52,939 nt of DNA from DSAR01 sp034437315. Its GTDB lineage: Bacteria; Chloroflexota; Anaerolineae; B4-G1. Positions 41,336-49,209 of the stretch are shown here, piece by piece. The stretch's first letter is position 1, and every line of letters begins with the position of its first letter. Below the pieces are notes generated by a model, which was not told the DNA's origin, made no database searches, and was given only the letters and a program-made list of their open reading frames with translations. The stretch is taken from positions 1 through 52,939 of the forward strand of contig DAOTUC010000155.1 of assembly GCA_034437315.1 (NCBI GenBank), read 5' to 3'. The translations under genes and the position numbers were made by a program.

Positions 41336-41370
41336 TCGGGTGATTGGGCGATTAGGTGACTGGGTGATTG
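41336..41370 (+). repeat. Degenerate 8-10-bp repeats after a stop codon
   Basis: GGTGATTGGGCGATTAGGTG followed by ACTGGGTGATTG is a run of near-identical GGTGATT/GGCGATT units filling the 43-bp gap between two genes. Confidence 0.6.
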
Positions 41371-41377
41371 CTAAACG

Positions 41378-43378
41378 ATGACGATTGCGCCCCAATCCGC
41401 GTTTTATATTTCCCGCCCGATTCGTTACGCGCTGCTGGTCGCGCTGTTGTTGCTGGCCTTTTTCCTCCGCTTCTATCGCCTGGATGAGCAATCCTTCTGG
41501 AACGACGAGGGCAACTCGGCCCGCATCGCCGAGCGCCCCGTCCGCCTGATCGTGGCGGGGGCCGGCGGCGATATTCACCCGCCGGGCTATTATCTCTTGC
41601 TCCATTACTGGCGCGCGCTGTTTGGACACACAGAGTTCGCGTTGCGCGCCTTTTCGGCGATGTGCGGTGTTGTCATGCTCGCCTTCACCTATCTGTTGGG
41701 ACGCCGCCTGTTTGATCCCACCACAGGCCTGACTGCCGCTTTCCTGGGCGCGATTTCGCCCCTCGCCGTCTACTATGCCCAGGAGGCCCGCATGTACGCT
41801 CTTCTGGGTGCCCTATCGGCGATTTCCACTTACCTGTTTCTGCGTCTCTTACCGCGTCCCGGCTTGACCGTCGCCGGGCGCGAACGCTTCGCCTACGTCC
41901 TCGCTGCCGCCGCCGGACTCTACACTCAATACGCCTTTCCCTTCGTGCTCATCGTCCATAACGTCGTTTTTGGGCTGTGGTGGTTGATCCGGATACGCCG
42001 TGCCGGGCCCCGCTGTCGCCGCCTGCTTGTATGGATCGGATTCCAGCTCGCCGTCGCCGCGCTCTACCTGCCCTGGCTGCCCACCGCTATCCGGAGCGTC
42101 ACCGGCTGGTCGCCAGCCGGCCGGTCTTACGAGTTGATCCCGGCCCTGTTCGACATGCTGCGTGTGCTCAGCGTCGGCGTCACGCTCCCCACGGAGCGCG
42201 CCGTCGTCGCCCTGGTTACCGCTGGGGCGCTGCTCATCGTCGGCCTTTTGGGCGGCTCTCCTATCGGGAAGCCGGCGCCAGGCCGACGCGAAACCATTCC
42301 CTCGCCTGTGTTTAATATCGTGGTCATGGCGATTTATTTACTCTTGCCCATCGCCTTGATTCTCGCATTCGATCTCTACAAATCGGAATGGCTCAAATTT
42401 CTCATCGTTATTCTTCCGCCCTTTCACATCCTCCTGGCCCACGCCATCCACCGCCATCCGTCGCTTATTACTCTCTCGCTGGCCTTTATCCTGGCGCTAT
42501 GTATTCCCACTGCCATCTCTCTCCACAATCTTTATTTCGATCCCGCCTACCGCCGCGACGATTACCGGCAGATCGCCGCCGACGTCGAGACTTACGCTCG
42601 TCCGGCCGATGGAATTATCCTCAACGCGCCCAACCAGTGGGAGGTCTTCACCTACTATTACCCTGATCATTATGTCTATCCGGCCCCCTACCATCCCATG
42701 CCCAAAGAAGTGGATGCGTTCCTGACCCCGCTGCTGGCGGATCACCGGCGGCTCTTCGTGCTCTACTGGGGCGACGCAGAGGCGGATCCGCGTCGGCTCA
42801 TTGAGAGCGCGTTATCGCGCCGCGCCTACAAAGCCCGCGATTGGTGGTACGGGCGCGTGCGCCTGTCGATATACGGGACGGCCCCCTTATCTCAAGCGCC
42901 CCAGTCGTCGCTCGACGCCCATTTCGGCGGACGCACAGGCGACCGCATCACGCTGCGCGGCTATGCGCTGGCGGATGTAGACGAAGCGTTCGCGCCCGGC
43001 GACGTCGTCCCGCTGACGCTGTTCTGGCAGGCCCAGGCCCCTGTCGCCGGGCGATACAAGGTGACCGTCCAACTCCTCGATGGACAGGGTCATTTGGTCG
43101 CTCAGCAGGATACCGAGCCCCGCGACGGACTCCTGCCGACGAGCGATTGGCAGCCGGATCGGGCTCTCGCCGATCACTATGGCGTCTGGTTGCCTTCGGC
43201 TCTTCCGCCCGGCGATTATCCTCTGTTCGTCGGCCTCTACGATGTGCACACAGGGGAGCGCTTGCCCGTCACTGCCGATGACCAACCGGTCGACAACAAT
43301 CTGTTGCCCCTGCGCGACATTCGCGTCATACCTCCCGACGCTCGCTTGCCCAGTTTGCTCACTCATGGTAGACTCTAA
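41378..43378 (+). CDS. GT39/ArnT-like membrane glycosyltransferase
   Basis: 666 aa with 9-11 predicted transmembrane helices in the first 390 residues and a soluble C-terminal domain of beta-sandwich type (about 490-650). The first external loop carries the acidic pair of polyprenyl-phosphate-sugar-dependent transferases (FWNDEGNSARIAE) and the GGDIHPPGYYLLLHYW signature. Such enzymes move sugars from a lipid carrier to proteins or lipids on the outer face of the membrane; donor and acceptor are unknown. No strong ribosome-binding site is seen before the ATG. The gene probably forms an operon with the GH39-like gene. Confidence 0.88.
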   Translation: MTIAPQSAFYISRPIRYALLVALLLLAFFLRFYRLDEQSFWNDEGNSARIAERPVRLIVAGAGGDIHPPGYYLLLHYWRALFGHTEFALRAFSAMCGVVMLAFTYLLGRRLFDPTTGLTAAFLGAISPLAVYYAQEARMYALLGALSAISTYLFLRLLPRPGLTVAGRERFAYVLAAAAGLYTQYAFPFVLIVHNVVFGLWWLIRIRRAGPRCRRLLVWIGFQLAVAALYLPWLPTAIRSVTGWSPAGRSYELIPALFDMLRVLSVGVTLPTERAVVALVTAGALLIVGLLGGSPIGKPAPGRRETIPSPVFNIVVMAIYLLLPIALILAFDLYKSEWLKFLIVILPPFHILLAHAIHRHPSLITLSLAFILALCIPTAISLHNLYFDPAYRRDDYRQIAADVETYARPADGIILNAPNQWEVFTYYYPDHYVYPAPYHPMPKEVDAFLTPLLADHRRLFVLYWGDAEADPRRLIESALSRRAYKARDWWYGRVRLSIYGTAPLSQAPQSSLDAHFGGRTGDRITLRGYALADVDEAFAPGDVVPLTLFWQAQAPVAGRYKVTVQLLDGQGHLVAQQDTEPRDGLLPTSDWQPDRALADHYGVWLPSALPPGDYPLFVGLYDVHTGERLPVTADDQPVDNNLLPLRDIRVIPPDARLPSLLTHGRL

Positions 43379-43425
43379 AAATCATCTAGAATCCTTGCAC
43401 AGCGAGCAAGAATTTGGTGGCCAAG

Positions 43426-43513
43426 AGAGTCTTAAATAATCGCTCTAGCCACCGTCCCGGGGGCGCTAATCGGCCCGATGACGGGCCTCTGAGCGAATTT
43501 TTTAATAGTCTCT
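43426..43513 (-). repeat. Dispersed hairpin element, copy D (upstream of lpdA)
   Basis: 88 bp, the copy closest to the consensus: AGAGTCTTAAATAATCGCTC at one end, AATTTTTTAATAGTCTCT at the other, central stem CCGTCC/GACGGG region. It lies 45 nt before lpdA but in the opposite orientation to that of copies A-C relative to their genes. Confidence 0.85.
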
Positions 43514-43558
43514 CAACAGCTCTTTTTAGCTCTGGCTCGTCCAGGTTAGGAGATCATT

Positions 43559-44974
43559 ATGCAAAAACAAAAGTACGATGTCGCGATCATCGGCGGCGGG
43601 CCGGGCGGGTATGTCGCAGCCGTCCGCGCAGCGCAATTGGACCTCGACGTCGCCCTGGTCGAAAAAGAGAATCTGGGCGGCGTGTGCCTTAACTGGGGCT
43701 GTATCCCCACCAAGGCGCTCCTGCGCAACGCCGAGGTCATCTTGTTGTTGGGCCAGGGCCAGCAATACGGTTTCAAGCTGAATGGTTTCGAGGCCGATTA
43801 TGGCGCAGCGGTTGACCGCAGTCGAAAGGTATCCGAACGATTGGTCAAGGGGGTCGATTTGCTGATGCGCCGGAATGGGGTTGACGTCTTCGAGGGCGTG
43901 GGCGCGCTCACATCGCCTCGCACCGTCGAGGTGACGTTGAATGAGGGCGGCGCGCGCACGTTGGAGACGGAACACGTCATCGTCGCCTCTGGCGGGCAGG
44001 CGCGCGCCATCCCCGGCGTCGAGGTGGACGGCGAGCGGGTGATGACCTACCGTCAGGCCATCATCCTGCGCGATCTACCGGCCTCGGCCGTCATCGTCGG
44101 GGCGGGCCCCATCGGTATGGAATTTGCTCACGTCTGGCGCGCCTATGGCGCCGAGATCACCGTGGTGGAGATGATGGAGCGCGTCCTGCCGCTGGAGGAC
44201 GAAGAGGTCAGCGCCGAGGTGGAGCGCGCCTTCAAGCGCAACCGGGTCAACGTGCTCACCGATACCCGCGTCCAGAAAGTGGCGATCACCAAAAGAGGCG
44301 TTCGGGTGCGAGTCAGCGCGAATGGAGATGAGAACGGCGAGGAGCAGATGCTAGAGGCGGAACGCGCCCTCATCGCCATCGGTGTGCGCCCTAATAGCGC
44401 GAACATCGGCCTGGAGGAGATCGGCGTTGAGTTTGAACGCGGCTACATCGTCGTCGATGAGTCCATGCGAACCAGCGTGGAAAACGTCTACGCCATCGGC
44501 GACGTGACCGGCAAGATGCCGCTGGCCCACGTGGCCTCCGCTCAAGGGATCGTCGCGGCCGAGACCATCGCTGGGACGGAAACGATTACCTTGAATTACG
44601 AGATGATGCCCCGTTGCACCTACTGCCATCCCCAGGTCGCCAGTTTTGGCCTCACCGAGGCCCAGGCGAGCGAGCGAGGATACGAGGTCGCCGCCGGGAC
44701 GTTCCCCTTCCGCGCCAACGGCAAGGCGCTGGGGTTGGGCCAGGGCTATTACGACGGTTTCGTCAAGATCGTGGCCGACGCAGCCAGCGGCGAGATCCTC
44801 GGCGGACACCTGGTCGGCCCGGAGGTGACTGAATTGCTGCCGGAGTTGGTCTTGGCTCGTGACTGGGAACTGACGCCGGCCGAAGTCGCCCGCACTGTCC
44901 ACGCGCACCCCACGTTGAGCGAGGCCCTGATGGAGGCGGCCCACGAGGTCTTCGGGAAGGCGCTGCACATTTGA
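43559..44974 (+). CDS. lpdA: Dihydrolipoyl dehydrogenase
   Basis: 471 aa FAD-dependent E3 enzyme that reoxidises lipoyl groups of 2-oxoacid dehydrogenase or glycine cleavage complexes. FAD motif GGGPGG (12-17), redox disulfide C43/C48 in GGVCLNWGCIPTK, NAD motif GAGPIGME and the C-terminal HAHPTLSE catalytic histidine are all present. AGGAGATC precedes the ATG. The stop codon overlaps the next gene (TGATG). Lipoyl synthase two genes downstream fits the same lipoate theme. Confidence 0.96.
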   Translation: MQKQKYDVAIIGGGPGGYVAAVRAAQLDLDVALVEKENLGGVCLNWGCIPTKALLRNAEVILLLGQGQQYGFKLNGFEADYGAAVDRSRKVSERLVKGVDLLMRRNGVDVFEGVGALTSPRTVEVTLNEGGARTLETEHVIVASGGQARAIPGVEVDGERVMTYRQAIILRDLPASAVIVGAGPIGMEFAHVWRAYGAEITVVEMMERVLPLEDEEVSAEVERAFKRNRVNVLTDTRVQKVAITKRGVRVRVSANGDENGEEQMLEAERALIAIGVRPNSANIGLEEIGVEFERGYIVVDESMRTSVENVYAIGDVTGKMPLAHVASAQGIVAAETIAGTETITLNYEMMPRCTYCHPQVASFGLTEAQASERGYEVAAGTFPFRANGKALGLGQGYYDGFVKIVADAASGEILGGHLVGPEVTELLPELVLARDWELTPAEVARTVHAHPTLSEALMEAAHEVFGKALHI

Positions 44975-45801
44975 TGAAGGGTCATGCTGATTACCACGTC
45001 CACACCCGGTTTTCAGCGGATAGCGAGGCCGAACTTTCGGCTATGTGCGAGGCCGCCATCGCCCGGGGCTTGAGCGAAATTGCATTCACCGATCACGTCG
45101 ATTTTGGACACGCCGACATCCAAAGTTGCTTTAATCCGCTCGAATACCTGGCTGCGATAGCGGATTGTCGCGCGCGGTACGCCGGTCGCTTGACCATCCG
45201 TGCAGGGGCCGAGATCGGGGAACCGCATCTCTTCTCGGAGAAAGCGGCCCCTATTCTATCCCAGGGGGCGTTCGATTTCGTCATCGGCTCGGCCCATTAT
45301 GGGGCGCCTCTCGATCCTTCGTCCGGCGTTGAGGGTCTGCGACCGGCGTGGAAATCAGTTTATTTCGAGCAGCCTCTGGACCAGGCATGTGAGGCCTACT
45401 TCCAACAGGTGCTCGGCCTGGCCGAGACGGGCGATTTTGACGTCTTGGGCCACGTCGATCTGATCAAGCGGGACGCCCGTGAATTCGGTCATCCCTACGA
45501 TGGCCCGGGACCCTACGCTGACTTGATCCGCGCTGCGCTGCGCGCCGTCGTCGAGCGGGGCAAGGGGATTGAGGTCAACACCTCGCCCCTGACGAAGGGC
45601 CAACCGGAGATGTGCCCTTCGCTGGAGATCCTGCGCTGGTACCGCGAGTTGGGCGGCGAGATTCTCACGATCGGTTCCGACGCCCATCGTCCGGAAGCGG
45701 TCGGCGCTCATTTCGACGCGGCGTTGGAGATGGCCCGCGCAGCCGGTTTCACCCGGTTAGCGCGCTTTGAGAGTCGCCAACTCGCGTGGGTCGAGATATA
45801 G
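44974..45801 (+). CDS. PHP-domain histidinol-phosphatase family protein
   Basis: 275 aa. It has the metal-dependent PHP phosphatase fold with the first motif DYHVHTRFS (H8, H10), then FTDHVD, AGAEIGE, GSAHY, LGHVDLIKR and GSDAHRPE, a complete trinuclear metal site. HisK-type histidinol phosphatases have this length. No histidine biosynthesis genes are near, and other phosphoester substrates are possible. Its ATG overlaps the lpdA stop by 1 nt. Confidence 0.88.
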   Translation: MKGHADYHVHTRFSADSEAELSAMCEAAIARGLSEIAFTDHVDFGHADIQSCFNPLEYLAAIADCRARYAGRLTIRAGAEIGEPHLFSEKAAPILSQGAFDFVIGSAHYGAPLDPSSGVEGLRPAWKSVYFEQPLDQACEAYFQQVLGLAETGDFDVLGHVDLIKRDAREFGHPYDGPGPYADLIRAALRAVVERGKGIEVNTSPLTKGQPEMCPSLEILRWYRELGGEILTIGSDAHRPEAVGAHFDAALEMARAAGFTRLARFESRQLAWVEI

Positions 45802-45827
45802 CTTATTGAGAGATTGCTGAGGGAGAT

Positions 45828-46760
45828 ATGAATAAGGCAGAACAATCAAAATCCTCTCCACGTCCAAAACGGCGCCCGGCCTGGTTGCGCGTGCCGGCCC
45901 GTAGCGGCGAATCCTATCACTGGCTCAAGCGATTGATGCGGGCGAAGGAATTGCACACCGTCTGTGAGGAGGCGAACTGCCCCAACATCGGCGAGTGCTG
46001 GGGTCACCGCACTGCTACGTTTCTCATCCTGGGCGATACGTGCACCCGCAATTGCCGCTTCTGCGACGTCAAGACCGGTCGGCCCGCGCCCGCCGACCCC
46101 AAGGAGCCGGAGCGCGTGGCTCAAGCGGTCCAGGCGATGGATCTGAAGCACGCGGTCATCACCTCGGTCGACCGGGATGATCTGCCCGATGGGGGCGCTT
46201 CGACCTTCGCCGCTGTCATTCGTCGCATCCGCGAGTTGCAGCCGGGCTGCACGGTCGAGGTGTTGATCCCCGATTTCCGGGGTGAGATCCCGCCCCTCAA
46301 GACGGTGATGGACGAGCAGCCCGACATCCTGAACCACAACGTGGAGACGGCGCCCAGCCTCTTCCGCGCTGTGCAACCCCAATGCCGTTACGAGTGGTCG
46401 CTGGATGTGTTGCGCAACGCCAAGGCGCTGTGGCCTGAGGCCATCACCAAGAGCGGCGTCATGGTCGGGTTGGGGGAGACGGCGGACGAAGTGCTGGACG
46501 TTATGCGCGATCTGCGCCGGGTGGACGTGGACATCCTGACCATCGGCCAGTACCTCCAACCGACCCGCGAACACCTGCCCATCGCCCGCTATTACGAGCC
46601 GGCGGAATTCGAGATGTTCCGCGAGCGAGGCTATGAGATGGGTTTCCGCTGGGTGGAGAGTGCTCCGCTGGTGCGCAGTTCGTACAACGCCGAGGCCCAG
46701 GCGCGTGAACTCTCGACCGCCGGCAAACGGCAGGCTGGCGTTGAGGAATCTACGCCCTAG
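45828..46760 (+). CDS. lipA: Lipoyl synthase
   Basis: 310 aa radical-SAM enzyme that inserts two sulfurs into octanoyl groups on E2/GcvH proteins. The auxiliary cluster cysteines C46, C51, C57 (CEEANCPNIGEC), the radical-SAM cysteines C72, C76, C79 (CTRNCRFC) and the C-terminal RSSY serine are present. It lies 26 nt after the PHP gene. An octanoyltransferase (lipB) is not in the window. Confidence 0.97.
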   Translation: MNKAEQSKSSPRPKRRPAWLRVPARSGESYHWLKRLMRAKELHTVCEEANCPNIGECWGHRTATFLILGDTCTRNCRFCDVKTGRPAPADPKEPERVAQAVQAMDLKHAVITSVDRDDLPDGGASTFAAVIRRIRELQPGCTVEVLIPDFRGEIPPLKTVMDEQPDILNHNVETAPSLFRAVQPQCRYEWSLDVLRNAKALWPEAITKSGVMVGLGETADEVLDVMRDLRRVDVDILTIGQYLQPTREHLPIARYYEPAEFEMFRERGYEMGFRWVESAPLVRSSYNAEAQARELSTAGKRQAGVEESTP

Positions 46761-46776
46761 TTTTTTGTGACGCCGT

Positions 46777-47622
46777 TCACGCGCCTGGCGCGTGGGCCAG
46801 TGTCACGTCCCCCACGGTGAGCGTGTGACGCTCGCCGTCGAGCGCGCGCAGCAGCAGCGCGCCGCTCTCATCCACCCCCTCGGCTATGCCGGTAATCGTT
46901 CCCTCTTTCGTGCGAACTTGCACCGGTCGTCCCAGCGTCGCCAGCCGCGCCGACCATTCGGCGTGGGGGCTTTCGCCGGCGCGCAATCGCTCGTAACGGG
47001 CCTCAATTCCGTTCAGCATCGCCGCGACCAGGGCCGCCCGGTCGGTCTTTCGCCCGGTCTCCGCCAGGATGCTGGTCGCGTGGGGCGATAATTTGGTCAA
47101 TACGTCGGGTTCGACGTTGACGTTGATCCCGATTCCAACGACGACGAAGTCGAGCCGTCCGCCTGTGAACCTGGTTTCGGTCAGCACGCCTGCCAACTTT
47201 CGCCAACCGTGCGGCGGTTGCTCGTCTGCGATTGTAATTGTAATCGGGATGATGAGATCGTTGGGCCATTTGAGCGCCGCGTCCAACCCGGCCACGTTGG
47301 ACACCGCGTCGGCGGTCGCCAGGGAGCAGATTGCCGTCATCCACGTGGCCTGGGTGGGCCGTGAGTCGGGCCGCGGGTTGGGCCGGAAGAGCACCGAGCA
47401 CAACACACAGTCGCCGGGCGGGGCGAGCCAATGGCGCTTCATTCGCCCTCGACCGGCCGTCTGCTCGTCGGTCAGCGTCATCGTTCCCTCCGGCGCGCCC
47501 TGTGCCGCCAGTTCTTTGACCAGGTCGTTGGTCGAAACGACCTGCCGCCGGACGATCAAGTTTCGTCCAAAGGTTTTGGTCTTGAGCAGCGCTTCAATTC
47601 GAGGGGCGTCGAGGGGTTCCAT
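46777..47622 (-). CDS. birA: Biotin--[acetyl-CoA-carboxylase] ligase
   Basis: 281 aa from MEPLDAPRI. A longer frame adds 58 low-quality Ser/Pro residues and is not chosen. It attaches biotin to carboxyl carrier proteins. Seen are STNDLVKELA, the biotinyl-AMP loop GRGRMKRHW, LKWPNDLII, KLAGVLTE and VVGIGINVN. The C-terminal SH3-like domain is present, while the N-terminal winged helix of the E. coli repressor is absent, so it is a monofunctional enzyme. Convergent with lipA, 16 bp apart. No clear ribosome-binding site. Confidence 0.92.
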   Translation of the reverse strand: MEPLDAPRIEALLKTKTFGRNLIVRRQVVSTNDLVKELAAQGAPEGTMTLTDEQTAGRGRMKRHWLAPPGDCVLCSVLFRPNPRPDSRPTQATWMTAICSLATADAVSNVAGLDAALKWPNDLIIPITITIADEQPPHGWRKLAGVLTETRFTGGRLDFVVVGIGINVNVEPDVLTKLSPHATSILAETGRKTDRAALVAAMLNGIEARYERLRAGESPHAEWSARLATLGRPVQVRTKEGTITGIAEGVDESGALLLRALDGERHTLTVGDVTLAHAPGA

Positions 47623-47695
47623 AGTTGCCGGGGGCGGCGTCTGCACGTGAGTTGGGGTTATTCGGGGGGGCAAATTGTCGTTTGACGGGTGGATT

Positions 47696-48208
47696 TTAGC
47701 CCACGTGCCGGAAGGTCCAGAAGCGGTTGATGAAGAAATTCCAGAAAAGGACGATGCTGGTCGCGATGATCTTGGCCCCATTGTAGGCCAGGTCAAAATG
47801 GGCCATCCCGACGCGCGAGGCCAGCGCGGCCATTTGTCTGGCTAATAGTCCCATTTCTCCCAACAACCAGCGGTCGGCGAAGCTGAAGATCGTTGTGTTG
47901 ATGAACAGTCCCACCACGTTGACCAGAGAAAATTGCACGAATTGCTTGCGCAGCGAGTCGTCTCGCGTTTCTGGGTAGACCCACAGCCGGTTCCAGATGA
48001 AATTACTGACGACGGCGGTGGAGAAGGAACAGGCATTGGCCGCTACCTTGGGGAAGCTGGCCAATTGGACCAGAAAATTTAGGACGCCAAAGTCGATGAT
48101 GGCGCCTAGTTTGCCGACAAAGCTGAATTTGATAAATCGTCCGATCTCCTTGCGATTGGTTGTCGCGGTCTCTACGAGATGGTTGGTTAGGGAAATGACT
48201 TTATTCAT
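47696..48208 (-). CDS. GtrA-family membrane protein
   Basis: 170 aa with four transmembrane helices and the GtrA/DPMS hallmark FIKFSFVGKLGAIIDFGVLNFL near the start and FFINRFWTF near the end. GtrA proteins are linked to flipping of polyprenyl-phosphate sugars or cell-surface polysaccharide synthesis. The gene is 33 nt downstream of the coiled-coil protein gene. The O-antigen ligase farther upstream on the same strand supports a glycan role. Confidence 0.9.
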   Translation of the reverse strand: MNKVISLTNHLVETATTNRKEIGRFIKFSFVGKLGAIIDFGVLNFLVQLASFPKVAANACSFSTAVVSNFIWNRLWVYPETRDDSLRKQFVQFSLVNVVGLFINTTIFSFADRWLLGEMGLLARQMAALASRVGMAHFDLAYNGAKIIATSIVLFWNFFINRFWTFRHVG

Positions 48209-48241
48209 AGGTTGCCTCTTTATATCTTGAGGTGGTGACTT

Positions 48242-49096
48242 TTACTGCACTAACGTTGGCGCGACTCGCTCGCCATCTGGATCCGCAACGCCGATGCCTA
48301 AATTGCGCGCTTCTGTATCCACGGTCTGATACACACGCAACCCAAAGAAATAGGGCATGAAAGGTTTCGCCACGCCGGCGTCCACTAACTGTTGTTGGAA
48401 GCCTTGATCTTGCAACCGGTTGTGCCACCGTCGCAATTCCTTAAGGCGGGCCCGTGTCTTGGCCTCCACCAGAACGGAGACTGGTTCTCCCTCTGGCGTC
48501 TCGACCTTGAGGACAATGTCTACTTCTCCGTTGATGGCCAGTGCGTAGGGGGCTTCCAGCAGTCGATACCCCTGTTGTTTCAGGATATAAGCGACGATTT
48601 CTTCAGCTTCACCCTCTACCTCAATACCTAGGACATTGCCTATTAGACCCACCTGGTGCTCAACTCTGTCCAGGCGTACGAGGATATCTTGTTGAGTGGA
48701 GGCTAATTGAGCCAGATGAACCTCGGTACGCTTCTGCGCCTCGGCCAACTCCTCGACACGCTTTTCGGTGCGCTTCTGCGCCTCGGCCAACTCCTCGACA
48801 CGCTTTTCGGTGCGCTTCTGCGCCTCGGTTAGCTCATTTATCGCTATCTCCAGGCGGTCGACACGCTTTTCAGTGCGCTTCTGCGCCTCGGCTAGCTCGA
48901 CAAGCGCATTTTCTAGCCGGTCGAAGCGCTTTTCGGTATCGTCTCGATGTGCGTTGAGACTGCGTTCCAGGCGGCCCAAGCCATTCTCTCGCAATTCCTG
49001 GCGCAATATATCAGCTTGATCCTTGAGCATGGGGGCGACGATTTCCTGTACCCAGTGGACCATTTCTGGCGTCTTTAAATCATATTTGGATGACAT
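48242..49096 (-). CDS. Coiled-coil protein with C-terminal PD-(D/E)XK nuclease-like domain
   Basis: 284 aa from the ATG behind GGAAGG; a start 39 nt earlier is less likely. Residues 40-135 form a long coiled coil made of a repeated 14-residue unit (AEAQKRTEKRVEEL). The C-terminal half (about 165-284) has the nuclease-like pattern E, VDIVLK and VLVEAK of DUF3782-type proteins, common in Chloroflexota and cyanobacteria. No experimental function is known to me for this group. Unit number probably varies between strains because the DNA itself is a tandem repeat. Confidence 0.8.
   Translation of the reverse strand: MSSKYDLKTPEMVHWVQEIVAPMLKDQADILRQELRENGLGRLERSLNAHRDDTEKRFDRLENALVELAEAQKRTEKRVDRLEIAINELTEAQKRTEKRVEELAEAQKRTEKRVEELAEAQKRTEVHLAQLASTQQDILVRLDRVEHQVGLIGNVLGIEVEGEAEEIVAYILKQQGYRLLEAPYALAINGEVDIVLKVETPEGEPVSVLVEAKTRARLKELRRWHNRLQDQGFQQQLVDAGVAKPFMPYFFGLRVYQTVDTEARNLGIGVADPDGERVAPTLVQ
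48729..48917 (-). repeat. 42-bp tandem repeat inside the coiled-coil gene
   Basis: Near-identical 42-bp units start at 48729, 48771 and 48813, and a partial, diverged unit starts at 48876. Each full unit encodes 14 residues (two heptads). Confidence 0.85.
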
Positions 49097-49209
49097 ATTT
49101 ACCTTCCTCACCTTCTCTTTGGGTTGATAAGGCATATAGCTGATCTCGGACTTCCGCTGCAGCCTAATATGCCATTATCAAGATACCAACGCGCCAAAGC
49201 ATGCCTATA

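Noticed and set aside
48729..48917. Repeats considered as a CRISPR or other array
   Set aside because: They are 42-bp coding units in frame with a coiled-coil protein.
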